NCBI RefSeq assembly: GCF_001742425.1 | Contig: NZ_MJEH01000011.1 | Coordinates: 62,001-126,000, forward strand | Reading direction: 5' to 3' | From: Bacillus solimangrovi | GTDB lineage: Bacteria > Bacillota > Bacilli > Bacillales > Bacillaceae_N | DNA: 64,000 nt | Part shown: piece by piece, positions 43,661 to 52,103 of the stretch | How the letters are laid out: each line of letters begins with the position of its first letter | Numbering within the stretch: the stretch's first letter is position 1 | Translations under genes and position numbers: made by a program | The notes under the pieces: model-generated | Databases searched by the model: none | Seen by the model: only the letters and a program-made list of their open reading frames with translations | What the model was told of the DNA's origin: nothing

Positions 43661-44103
43661 CTAACTTCCTCCTTTAACTTCAATGTTTGATTTAAACCAC
43701 ACCAGATAACATCAAAACGATCTGATCTTTTCACAAGGTCTTGGTAACACCAACCCGTTAGATCACGCCAAATTCGCTCACTCTTCTGTATTGGGACAAT
43801 TCCCTTTGAAATATCAGCACCGATTATTACTAGCTGGTGATCCTCTCGCTCCCACTCACACCAAGCATTAAAGAAGTGATACCATCGATCTCGACATTCT
43901 TCCACTTGTAATGTTAAAGATTGTTTGAACGCTACCTCAATTCCCTCAATTACATGTATCCTTTCTACACTCGATTCATTTGGTAGCTTCAAATCTGTCT
44001 CAAATGCTGATTGCCATTTCCAATTCGAATAACTGTCTAGGTCGTAATGCTCGTAAACCCATCTTCGTTTTCCTTGGCAGACACCACCTGTAATAAAGTG
44101 CAT
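43657..44103 (-). CDS. Divergent CobU-like protein with degenerate P-loop
   Basis: A 148-residue protein. The N-terminus MHFITGGVCQGKRRW mimics the CobU P-loop GGxRSGKS but lacks the Ser/Thr after GK. The C-terminal half DISKGIVPIQKSERIWRDLT, then SDRFDVIWCGLNQTLK, matches the CobU end (GIVP ... R-RD ... G-N-LK). The middle is shortened. It overlaps the upstream phosphatase gene by 67 nt in another frame. It may be an inactive or specialised paralogue of the CobU encoded 1.3 kb upstream. Confidence 0.75.
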   Translation of the reverse strand: MHFITGGVCQGKRRWVYEHYDLDSYSNWKWQSAFETDLKLPNESSVERIHVIEGIEVAFKQSLTLQVEECRDRWYHFFNAWCEWEREDHQLVIIGADISKGIVPIQKSERIWRDLTGWCYQDLVKRSDRFDVIWCGLNQTLKLKEEVR

Positions 44104-44672
44104 CGCTCGCTCCTCCTTAATCGCTGAAGTGTCGTAACAAGTCTATAACCACCTTGATATGGTACGTCCCATTCCCAAAAGTCTTTTTCATCTGGCGATA
44201 ACCATGATAAGAGCTGCCTTATGACACCACCGTGTGTAACAACAACAACATTACGTACTCCTTCTTTACTAATCATATCGGTTATTTTCAGTAATCCTTG
44301 ACGAATACGGGTTTGAAAATCGTACAATGATTCCCCATTTGGAACACGTATACTCATATCACTAAGCCACCTTTGATAAGATGGTTCATGCTTCAATTGT
44401 TCATATGTGAATCCATCCCAGTCACCAAAATGATACTCACGTAATGACGCCATCTTATAAATATGATGACGAGGGAACAATTTATTAGCAGTTTCAACAC
44501 ATCGGATTAAATCACTTGAGACAAGCAAATCAACTTTGAGTGATGTATTTTCTTTCAATCTTTCTTTTGTCCTGGCTTGTAGCGGAATATCTCGCCAACC
44601 AAGGTACTGCTTAGCCAGATTCGCCTCTGTTACACCGTGGCGTAGGAGAGTAAGCACCAAACGATCATCCAT
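44037..44672 (-). CDS. cobC: Histidine phosphatase, likely alpha-ribazole phosphatase CobC
   Basis: A 211-residue phosphoglycerate-mutase-like phosphatase with the catalytic RHG motif (TLLRHGVTEANLAKQYLGW, His near residue 12), VSSDLIRCVETANKLF, LREYHFGDWDGFTYEQL and the second His in VVVVTHGGVIRQLL. In cobalamin operons this family removes the 5-phosphate from alpha-ribazole phosphate or from adenosylcobalamin 5-phosphate made by CobS. It lies directly after cobS (43-nt overlap), with GGAGGTGAG upstream of ATG 44672. Confidence 0.85.
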   Translation of the reverse strand: MDDRLVLTLLRHGVTEANLAKQYLGWRDIPLQARTKERLKENTSLKVDLLVSSDLIRCVETANKLFPRHHIYKMASLREYHFGDWDGFTYEQLKHEPSYQRWLSDMSIRVPNGESLYDFQTRIRQGLLKITDMISKEGVRNVVVVTHGGVIRQLLSWLSPDEKDFWEWDVPYQGGYRLVTTLQRLRRSERCTLLQVVSAKENEDGFTSITT

Positions 44673-45421
44673 AAAACCGTCTCACCTCCTTCAATACATG
44701 CACCAAGTGTATCACCAGTTACACCACCAAAAGCATGTTTTACAAAGAAATGAAAAATGATAGAAAATCCAATAATTATTATGAACAGCACTAATAAAAC
44801 GATAAAACTGTCAAACATCCATGCAATTAGAAGTAATGGCACAATCGTTAGTATACCTGCTAAGAAGAAATCCCTTTGCATCAACTGTTTTTGAAAGTGG
44901 AAGGCAAGTCCACTTTGCTTAGCAGTACGGGTAAACGTGAGTAAATAGACCATACCGAACCTCGACAATACTGGAATTACAATTAACATTAGACTCGTTG
45001 TTATAAAGTTCATTGCCACCGACTCATATAGAAATAACCAGCGAAATAAAAGTAGAAAGAATAGTGATATTACACCAAATGCTCCAACATGCGGATCACT
45101 CATAATGTCGAGCCTACGCTCCTTATCTCGATAAGAAAAGTAGGCGTCTGAGCAATCCATCCAACCGTCCAGATGTAATCCTCCTGAGACAACTACAGTA
45201 AAAAATAATATACATACTGAAATGGCTAAGTTCGAAAGTGAGAACATATGCATCACATTAGAAATACCAGCTAAAGTGCTCCCCATTATCAAACCTATAA
45301 ATGGTAAAAATATAATGGCATAGCGTGCACGCCTTTGCTCCCATTCAATATTCTTATTAATTGGAATTAGTGTAAAAAACTGAAATGCCAATAAAAAACC
45401 GTCAATTACATATCGCATCAT
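44630..45421 (-). CDS. cobS: Adenosylcobinamide-GDP ribazoletransferase CobS
   Basis: A 263-residue polytopic membrane protein with the CobS signature LHLDGWMDCSDAYFSYRDKE, then RRLDIMSDPHVGAFGVISLF. The acidic residues are the magnesium and substrate site. It joins alpha-ribazole phosphate to adenosylcobinamide-GDP. FFTLIPINK near the start and a C-terminal GVTGDTLGACIEGGE are also typical. Its ATG overlaps the cobU stop by one base. Confidence 0.92.
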   Translation of the reverse strand: MMRYVIDGFLLAFQFFTLIPINKNIEWEQRRARYAIIFLPFIGLIMGSTLAGISNVMHMFSLSNLAISVCILFFTVVVSGGLHLDGWMDCSDAYFSYRDKERRLDIMSDPHVGAFGVISLFFLLLFRWLFLYESVAMNFITTSLMLIVIPVLSRFGMVYLLTFTRTAKQSGLAFHFQKQLMQRDFFLAGILTIVPLLLIAWMFDSFIVLLVLFIIIIGFSIIFHFFVKHAFGGVTGDTLGACIEGGETVLWMIVWCLLSYATV

Positions 45422-45972
45422 TAATGTGCATCCTTCATCAATCGTGCAGAACCAAATTCAACTTCATATGATAAATTTGACATTCTTACGATCGCTTGAT
45501 GTAAATGACCTAATGAACGTACATACACTTTACTACCAAAATCATCTGGAAAACCACTATGAAAAATATCATTTGAAACGATAATAACGTGTTTACAACG
45601 TTCACTTAGCGTCTTTAGAACATCTAACATTTTATTCACAGTTGTAGCCACTTTCTCTTCACACTTCCAAATGTTTGAAGTAAATAGTTCATTGCTTAAC
45701 CATACTGTTAAACAATCTATTAAAAGCACATCATCTTTAGAGAAATGACGGGTTAACAAATCCAACTGCTTTGGTTGTTCCCATGTTTGCCAATTTATTT
45801 GTGATTGAACTCGATCATTTTTATGACGAACAATTCGATTTTGCATCTCTGAATCTGTTATAGTGCTTGTTGCAATATAATGACATTGTGATTGATCAGA
45901 ATGTTCTTCAATAAGTTGTTCAGCAAACGAACTTTTTCCACTTCGTACACCGCCACATACAAACGTTAACAA
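45421..45972 (-). CDS. cobU: Adenosylcobinamide kinase / adenosylcobinamide-phosphate guanylyltransferase CobU
   Basis: Bifunctional enzyme activating adenosylcobinamide to its GDP derivative. The P-loop CGGVRSGKSSFAEQL is intact, followed by YIATSTITDSEMQNRIVRHK with the guanylylated His, WQTWEQPKQL and LLIDCLTVWLSNEL. The usual GIVP element near the end is replaced (NDIFHSGFPDDFG). A TTG start at 45972 fits the ribosome site AGGTGGAG and the normal length (183 residues); GTG at 45984 is the alternative. It overlaps cobD slightly. Confidence 0.87.
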   Translation of the reverse strand: MLTFVCGGVRSGKSSFAEQLIEEHSDQSQCHYIATSTITDSEMQNRIVRHKNDRVQSQINWQTWEQPKQLDLLTRHFSKDDVLLIDCLTVWLSNELFTSNIWKCEEKVATTVNKMLDVLKTLSERCKHVIIVSNDIFHSGFPDDFGSKVYVRSLGHLHQAIVRMSNLSYEVEFGSARLMKDAH

Positions 45973-47045
45973 TCTGCTCTCCACCTTTGTAATACGTGTA
46001 GTAATTGATCATTTTCATGCCGATCTTTTATAGCTAAACGAATAGCTATTCCTTCTATTCCTGGAAAATGATATGTATGTCGAGGTACAATCCCATTTTG
46101 CAATAAATATATAATAAGATGATCAATTTCTGCTTTTGTTTTACCTATCAACAAATAAAAATTTACCGCTGAGTTTGAATAATCCATGCCTAACTTCTCT
46201 AACTCCATAAAAACTCTTGCTCTTTCGTTTGCAATTTTGTGTTTCGTTTCCTCTTCAAAGAACGAATCTGCTACACATTGTAGTCCAATCTCTTGAGCAA
46301 GTGTATTCACACTCCAAGGTGGTTGGTAACGAAATAATGCTTCAATAATCGCTGGTCGTGCAAGCACATAACCGAGACGGATACCAGGGATATGATACAT
46401 CTTCGTAAATGAACGAACGATGATGACATTCGGATATGTAGTTAGCAACTTTGTTGCAGATACTTCTTCTACGGAAAAATCATAGAATGCCTCATCAATT
46501 ATGAGTGTTGTACTCGCTCGATTACATCGTTCAGCTAAATCTTCAATCGTTTCATTTCCATACGCTACTCCTGTAGGGTTGTTAGGATGGCAACAGTAAA
46601 GAACATCAACTCCTTCTATAAAATTGTCTAACTTATCAACTTCTAATTGCCAATTGTTGTTTAAGATAAAACGTTTTATCGGTGATTGATTTGCCGTAGA
46701 GGCTAGCGCATACTCTGTAAAGGTTGGCTCAATTATGCCTACTGTTTTCTTCATAAAAAAACGAGCTAGTAAAAAAATGCATTCAGCTGCTCCATTTCCT
46801 ACAAGTACTTGTTTAGAATGAAGACCTTCTTTGTATGCTATTCGTTCCCGTAATGTGTAGGATTCCATCTCAGGATACTGCCCAATTAACTTAGCTCCAT
46901 CCTTGATACTTTTCTCAATTGATGCTGGCATACCATATGGGTTCGTATTGACGCTAAAATCAATTGGATTTGGGTGAAGCGGCTGTCCGAGTGCTTCATA
47001 TAACCCAATGATATTCGCACCGTGTTTAGGTAATGAGCTGTTCAT
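45966..47045 (-). CDS. cobD: L-threonine-O-3-phosphate decarboxylase CobD
   Basis: A 359-residue PLP-dependent enzyme of the aminotransferase I/II fold. It begins LPKHGANIIGLYEALGQP with IDFSVNTNPYGMP, has CCHPNNPTGVAYG and LIIDEAFYDFS, and binds PLP through Lys in VRSFTKMYHIPGIRLGYV. It makes (R)-1-amino-2-propanol phosphate, the linker that CbiB attaches to the corrin. It overlaps cbiB by 20 nt and cobU by a few bases. Confidence 0.9.
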   Translation of the reverse strand: MNSSLPKHGANIIGLYEALGQPLHPNPIDFSVNTNPYGMPASIEKSIKDGAKLIGQYPEMESYTLRERIAYKEGLHSKQVLVGNGAAECIFLLARFFMKKTVGIIEPTFTEYALASTANQSPIKRFILNNNWQLEVDKLDNFIEGVDVLYCCHPNNPTGVAYGNETIEDLAERCNRASTTLIIDEAFYDFSVEEVSATKLLTTYPNVIIVRSFTKMYHIPGIRLGYVLARPAIIEALFRYQPPWSVNTLAQEIGLQCVADSFFEEETKHKIANERARVFMELEKLGMDYSNSAVNFYLLIGKTKAEIDHLIIYLLQNGIVPRHTYHFPGIEGIAIRLAIKDRHENDQLLHVLQRWRADC

Positions 47046-47985
47046 ACAGAATGACCCCCATTGCTAATAGAATGAAAAAATAATATGTTGTTCGTTTCAT
47101 AATTTGAATGGTTTCATTTATATGTTTTGTTTGTAATTGGACTTCATCTACACCAATGAGCGGTCTGTTTGACACTTGACCGTGATATGTGTTTTGCCCA
47201 CCTAATTGTACGCGTAATAATAATGCAGTTGCCGCTTCACACCAACCACTATTCGGACTAGGATGGTTCTTCGCATGCTTAGATAACTGTTTCAATAAAC
47301 TAGTAGTTTTAAGTTGATATCCTGAGGCATTCACTATAATCATCAGTAAGCCTGTCATCCTACTTGGAATGAAATTTAAAAGGTCATCAAAACGAGCAGC
47401 AGCCCATCCAAAATGATAATATTTCTCATTCTTGTAACCTAGCATAGCATCACACGTATTAACAGCTCTATACAAAAAAGCTAATGGAGCTCCACCAATA
47501 GCAGCATAGAATAAAGAAGCTGTTATACCATCACTTGTATTTTCTGAAACCGTCTCTACTGTCCCACGCACGATCTCTGACTCATTTAAATGAGTTGTAT
47601 CTCGTCCGACAATCCATCCCAACTTATCCCTTGCTTCTAACATATCTCCATTCATTAGTGGTGTTTCAACACGCCGTGCTGCCCGCTCAAGATCATTCAT
47701 TGCAATTGTTGTATAAATTAGAAAACCTTCAACTAAAATCGCGACAGACGGATGAATTAGAACAGACAGTTGAACGATACAATAGGCAAAGCCAAAACAA
47801 ACGATACTAACAATTAAAACCGTCACAATTCCTTTTACTTTTCGATACTTTCCTATATTCAAACTTTTATCTAACTTTGAAATAAGTGTACCCATATATC
47901 GAACTGGATGTGGTAAATGCTCTGGATCTCCAAACAATCGGTCTAGAACTAGAGCAAAGCATATTGAAATCAAATGATTAATCAT
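47026..47985 (-). CDS. cbiB: Adenosylcobinamide-phosphate synthase CbiB
   Basis: A 319-residue membrane protein with the CbiB signature DRLFGDPEHLPHPVRYMG at residues 14-31, followed by VGRDTTHLNESEIVRGTVET, VSENTSDGITASLFYAAIGG and FDDLLNFIPSRMTGLL. It condenses adenosylcobyric acid with aminopropanol phosphate (CobD product). Together with CbiZ upstream this allows remodelling of imported corrinoids. Overlaps the btuD-cbiZ gene by 8 nt. Confidence 0.92.
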   Translation of the reverse strand: MINHLISICFALVLDRLFGDPEHLPHPVRYMGTLISKLDKSLNIGKYRKVKGIVTVLIVSIVCFGFAYCIVQLSVLIHPSVAILVEGFLIYTTIAMNDLERAARRVETPLMNGDMLEARDKLGWIVGRDTTHLNESEIVRGTVETVSENTSDGITASLFYAAIGGAPLAFLYRAVNTCDAMLGYKNEKYYHFGWAAARFDDLLNFIPSRMTGLLMIIVNASGYQLKTTSLLKQLSKHAKNHPSPNSGWCEAATALLLRVQLGGQNTYHGQVSNRPLIGVDEVQLQTKHINETIQIMKRTTYYFFILLAMGVILYEQLIT

Positions 47986-49453
47986 GCACCTTCACCCTTT
48001 GCTTGTAACGTTCAACCGACTCAGAAACAGCTTCATACATAAGCTTTCCAATTGCCTTCCCTAAATTCGTGATTGTCCCAGCATATTCTATAGTGCTACC
48101 AGTTTGCGTTGCACCTACTAGCACACTATCTGTGGATGTACCAGTCGCAATCGTGTCTGTCTCACTATCGATAATCTGCTCAGATTGAAGTGCTTTAACC
48201 TTTGCTTCAGTCGCAGTCATCATTGCTTGTACGAAAGCTGCCTCCGTTAAGCACGCATTTATGAAGATCCAGCTATTAATTGTACCTGGCACGTTAGAAA
48301 ATTGCTTATGCATATAAGCTTTTGATACATCAACTGCATTTCCTGTTCCAGCTGTCACTACTATAAACAAAGAAAACTCATCCGTATCTATCCGTTTATA
48401 TGATGCATCTTCTAGTCTTGCTGCCGTCATCATAGCAATTGTCTGCTGTGGCTGAATACCATTATTACTTAAATATTCGGTCATCTCTGCTAAAGGATCA
48501 GATTCATTATAATCTTTATGAACATGTCGATTAACGAACTGACGTGACCATTGGAATCCAGAGCCAATTAATGCTGATGATAATGTTTTAATCGGTTTAG
48601 ATGACGTTATCGTAATTCTCTCATGATTAGCCATCACGGTCAGATCATCTAAAGATACAACTCTATCAATTTCGAATGACTTCGGTTCAAATGCAATAAA
48701 GGGAGCAGGCTTTGTCGGATGGTCGACTCTGCTCACATCTGTTTCATAGATGCGTTGTACTTTCTCTTCAGTTAAAGCAAGTTCCGAAGGTTGCAATTCT
48801 ACCATTTTTCCAGCTTCAAGCATTAGTAATCGATCACAATACAAACTCGCTAAGTTCAAATCATGAAAGATTGAAATGACGGTAAATTTATACTGCTTTG
48901 CCCAGTCTTTTAACGTATCCAATAAACGCATCTGATGAGCGATATCTAAATGATTCGTTGGTTCATCCAGTAATAATAGTTTAGGTTTTTGCGCAAGAGC
49001 ACGTGCTAAGTAGACTCTTTGCCTCTCCCCTCCACTTAATAACTGAATCGACTTATCTTGAAGGTGTGTCAATTGTGTTTTTTCAAGTGCTTCAATGACA
49101 GCCTGTTCATCATCATAACTCCAGCGTGGAAATAAGCCACTTTGATGGGAATATCGACCAAGTTTAACCGTCTCTCTAACGGTATATGCAAATGCAACAT
49201 CATTCTCTTGAGATAATACTGCAACAAGTTTTGCTTGCTCTTTAGCTGTATACATTGAAATGTGCTGTTCGTTTAATAGTATTTCACCTTTCATTAATGG
49301 AAGCTTTCCATTTATCATTTGTAATAACGTCGACTTACCGCTACCATTTGGACCGATAATTCCGAAAACCTCTCCCTGCTTAACTGAAAAGGAAATATTT
49401 GATACAACTTTTTTCTTGCCATAACCACCAGAAGCATTTTTCACCTTCAACAT
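47978..49453 (-). CDS. btuD: BtuD ATPase fused to CbiZ adenosylcobinamide amidohydrolase
   Basis: A 491-residue fusion. Residues 1-255 are a BtuD/FecE-type ABC ATPase: Walker A GIIGPNGSGKST, signature LLSGGERQRVYLARAL, Walker B LLLLDEPTNHLDIAHQ. Residues about 275-490 match CbiZ: SSALIGSGFQWSRQFVNRHV, TIAMMTAARLEDASY and FIVVTAGTGNAVDVSKAY. CbiZ removes the nucleotide loop, converting corrinoids with foreign lower ligands to cobyric acid. Fusion ties import to remodelling. It lies 14 nt downstream of btuC. Confidence 0.88.
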   Translation of the reverse strand: MLKVKNASGGYGKKKVVSNISFSVKQGEVFGIIGPNGSGKSTLLQMINGKLPLMKGEILLNEQHISMYTAKEQAKLVAVLSQENDVAFAYTVRETVKLGRYSHQSGLFPRWSYDDEQAVIEALEKTQLTHLQDKSIQLLSGGERQRVYLARALAQKPKLLLLDEPTNHLDIAHQMRLLDTLKDWAKQYKFTVISIFHDLNLASLYCDRLLMLEAGKMVELQPSELALTEEKVQRIYETDVSRVDHPTKPAPFIAFEPKSFEIDRVVSLDDLTVMANHERITITSSKPIKTLSSALIGSGFQWSRQFVNRHVHKDYNESDPLAEMTEYLSNNGIQPQQTIAMMTAARLEDASYKRIDTDEFSLFIVVTAGTGNAVDVSKAYMHKQFSNVPGTINSWIFINACLTEAAFVQAMMTATEAKVKALQSEQIIDSETDTIATGTSTDSVLVGATQTGSTIEYAGTITNLGKAIGKLMYEAVSESVERYKQRVKVHD

Positions 49454-49467
49454 ATTATCACTACTTT

Positions 49468-50523
49468 CTAAAAAGCTCTTGTTCTCCTAGTCATATAGAA
49501 CAGTATCGCAAAGACAGGGGCTCCGATTAAAGCTGTGATCACTCCAATAGGCAATTCTGATGGAGAAATAATCGTCCTGGCTACAGTATCAGCTAAAATT
49601 AAAAATGTACTACCATTTAAGAAAGACAGAGGCAAGAGATGCCTATGATTCACACCCCAGAGTATTCGAGTAATATGAGGGATCACTAAGCCAACAAAAC
49701 CTATCGTTCCTGAAACTGCTACTGCTGATCCTGCAAGTAGAGATGCACCGCATAGAACTGCAAACTTTCTTCTTTCCACATCTACGCCAATATGTCGCGC
49801 TGCGTCTTCACCAAATGCCATCGCATTCAGTTCTTTTGCATTAAACTGAAGGATGAGAACACCGATTATTGTGAATGGCGTAATCATTTGTACGTATGCC
49901 CAACCACGCATAGACACGCTTCCTAATAACCATGTAATGATTTGTCTTAACTCTTCTCCAGTTAAGGCAATAATTAAAGAAATAAAAGAACCAATAAATG
50001 CACTAAAAATAATGCCTGATAAGATAATCGTTTCAATTGAAAGTTTCTTGTCAATTAATCGCGTAAAACCCAAAACTAAAACGAGTGTGATAAATCCAAA
50101 CATAATGCTAACAATCGGCAATGTAAAACCCTTAACAAGTGGGATCGATATACCAAAGAACATGACAATAACTGCACCTAGTGATGCACCTGATGAAATT
50201 CCTAATGTATAGGGATCAGCAAGTGGATTTTGTAATAACCCTTGGAAGGAAGCACCAGCTATAGCTAGTGATCCTCCGACAAATAGAGCTAATAAAACAC
50301 GCGGTAATCGAATGAGCATAATGATATTCTCATGCACTGGGTCTATTTCTTCTACTCTGCCTATTACAGAGTAATAAATAACTTCTATTACTTGTGAATA
50401 TGTAAGAGGAAGTGTACCAGATGTAATGGCATGAACAATCGTAATCAATAGTAATGTACTCGAAACGGTATATGCTATACTCGGATGATTATTGATAAAT
50501 GTTCGGATAGACGAGCTTTGCAA
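49468..50523 (-). CDS. btuC: Cobalamin ABC transporter permease BtuC
   Basis: A 351-residue FecCD-family permease with ten helices: LPRVLLALFVGGSLAIAGAS, FQGLLQNPLADPYTLGISSG and GTIGFVGLVIPHITRILWG are family landmarks. The frame begins with TTG at 50523 (GAGG close upstream) and overlaps btuF by 35 nt; a later start is possible but none has a better ribosome site. It forms the importer with the BtuD domain and BtuF. Confidence 0.9.
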   Translation of the reverse strand: MQSSSIRTFINNHPSIAYTVSSTLLLITIVHAITSGTLPLTYSQVIEVIYYSVIGRVEEIDPVHENIIMLIRLPRVLLALFVGGSLAIAGASFQGLLQNPLADPYTLGISSGASLGAVIVMFFGISIPLVKGFTLPIVSIMFGFITLVLVLGFTRLIDKKLSIETIILSGIIFSAFIGSFISLIIALTGEELRQIITWLLGSVSMRGWAYVQMITPFTIIGVLILQFNAKELNAMAFGEDAARHIGVDVERRKFAVLCGASLLAGSAVAVSGTIGFVGLVIPHITRILWGVNHRHLLPLSFLNGSTFLILADTVARTIISPSELPIGVITALIGAPVFAILFYMTRRTRAF

Positions 50524-51463
50524 GTTCCTCGACTCCCTCTACTAACCTCGGACCTGCGCGGGTAAATTTATCAGAATCTACTGCAAACACTTTCTTATTT
50601 GTCACTGCATTAACATCTTGCCAAGCAAGTCGACCCAATACTTTCTCAATTGGTTTATCAACATAATAACCGTATGTAACGACAATAACATCAGGATTTA
50701 ATAACACCGCATCTTCTTCTGTATACTTCAACCAACCTTCTCCATCTGCTGCAGCATTTTTTGCACCGATTAACTCAAGAATCTCATGCATAAATGTTCC
50801 TTTACCAGTCGTATAAATTTCTGGTTCAGGTTGAACTTCAACCCACACTGTCTTCTTCTCAGCTTCCGAAATCAATTCTGCTTTTTCAGCAACCTTTTCA
50901 ACACGTTCTTTCATCTGATCTATAATCTTTGCTGAAGATTGTGCATGACCAGTAACTTTTCCAATTAAGTCTATTGAATCATATACGTCAGAAATAGATG
51001 TTGCAGACGGAATGACAACAACCGTTATACCTGCTTGCTTAAGTTGGTCGAGCGCTTGTTCTGAACTACCTGTACTTGAAGTGTGAGCTAACACGAGGTC
51101 AGGTTGTAATGCCAGTATGCTTTCGCTATTAACTTCTAATCCTCCAACTTTTGCTATCTCAGTTACTTCTTCAGGATAGTTATCCCAGTCTGTAACTCCT
51201 ACAATTTGTTCACCTGCACCAATTGCAAAAGAAATCTCTGTATTACTTGGAATAAGTGACACTATGCGTTCAGGTGAAGATTCTATCGTTAATTCTTCTC
51301 CAGTAGCATCTACGACAGTCACTGGAAAATCAGATTTCGTAATAACTGTTTCGTCCGTTGTTTGTTGTTCTTTCACTTGATCATTCGATTGTGCACCACA
51401 ACCAGTGAGTGCGAAAATTAAAAATACACTAATTACTACAAGTAGTTGCAAACCTTTTTTCAT
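50489..51463 (-). CDS. btuF: Cobalamin-binding lipoprotein BtuF
   Basis: A 324-residue lipoprotein with signal peptide and lipobox (ISVFLIFALTGCGAQ, lipidated Cys near 22). The periplasmic-binding fold follows: PERIVSLIPSNTEISFAIGA, GVTDWDNYPEEV, GGLEVNSESILALQPDLVLA and, C-terminal, TGKGTFMHEILELIGAKNAA. It captures cobalamin or cobinamide outside the cell. It is the first gene after the cobalamin riboswitch, so the whole operon is under B12 feedback control. Confidence 0.9.
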   Translation of the reverse strand: MKKGLQLLVVISVFLIFALTGCGAQSNDQVKEQQTTDETVITKSDFPVTVVDATGEELTIESSPERIVSLIPSNTEISFAIGAGEQIVGVTDWDNYPEEVTEIAKVGGLEVNSESILALQPDLVLAHTSSTGSSEQALDQLKQAGITVVVIPSATSISDVYDSIDLIGKVTGHAQSSAKIIDQMKERVEKVAEKAELISEAEKKTVWVEVQPEPEIYTTGKGTFMHEILELIGAKNAAADGEGWLKYTEEDAVLLNPDVIVVTYGYYVDKPIEKVLGRLAWQDVNAVTNKKVFAVDSDKFTRAGPRLVEGVEELAKLVYPNIYQ

Positions 51464-51585
51464 CTCAACTGTTCCCTTCTCTGATTAAATGACTCTACTA
51501 TTAATAGAACATCTCTTCCAACTAATATGTGCACTTTATATTTAGTTTTAAAGTGAACGTATTAATTGCCAACTTAATATAAAAA

Positions 51586-51609
51586 ACCTCATCCTTCGAA
51601 GGATGAGGT
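51586..51609 (-). terminator. Riboswitch-associated intrinsic terminator before btuF
   Basis: Perfect palindrome ACCTCATCCTTCGAAGGATGAGGT followed on the minus strand by TTTTTTATATT. It lies between the riboswitch aptamer and btuF, so premature termination is the likely output of the switch. Confidence 0.88.
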
Positions 51610-51704
51610 AACGAGTAACGACACACGAAGAAATTAAGGCATTCAATTAAATGCTACACCTATTGCATGTCGCTTCAAACACTCAACCCCCGAAGATTTG
51701 AAAC

Positions 51705-51910
51705 TACGAGCTCATTAGGCAGGTCTACTGACTTATGCTTCTTTCTACTTTGAGCCTTCCCATGCATCATTATAGGCACAGTGGTGATCTCATTTCGTCC
51801 ACAATTACAGTTGCGGGGACAGTTCTGGAATTTCACCAGATTCCCTTTTCAGTCGGATGAATAGTTAACTAGTTAACTATTCATCCGACACCTATGTGCT
51901 ACGAATTCCT
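51705..51910 (-). promoter_or_regulatory. Cobalamin riboswitch
   Basis: The minus strand reads through the expected aptamer blocks in order. CATAGGTGTCGG comes first, then a P2 arm, AAAAGGGAATCTGGTGAAATT with CCAGAACTGTCCCCGCAACTGTAA (core J3 and P4-P5), then ATCACCACTG with CATGGGAAGG. The 3 prime block AAGTCAGTAGACCTGCC ends it. These are the conserved B12-box and flanking elements of AdoCbl-type riboswitches. It controls btuF to cblS. The P2 arm (51853-51890) is a perfect 38-nt palindrome. Confidence 0.92.
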
Positions 51911-52103
51911 GTTCAGTTTTGCTTTAATCATACATGAGACGCTCCATTCCAGCAAGATGTTTTTCCATTACCTAAGGTGGAGTGAATCGTATTCCATGAA
52001 TTTATGAAAATTCTAAGAATACTAAGTTAAATTGTTCGCGTATTGTCATAAGTTTACTTACAATATACCTATTAAACATAATCATAGGGAGAAGGTACTA
52101 ACG

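Noticed and set aside
49853-50212. 119-codon plus-strand frame opposite btuC
   Set aside because: Shadow of the BtuC coding sequence; no ribosome site and low-complexity hydrophobic composition mirroring the membrane helices.
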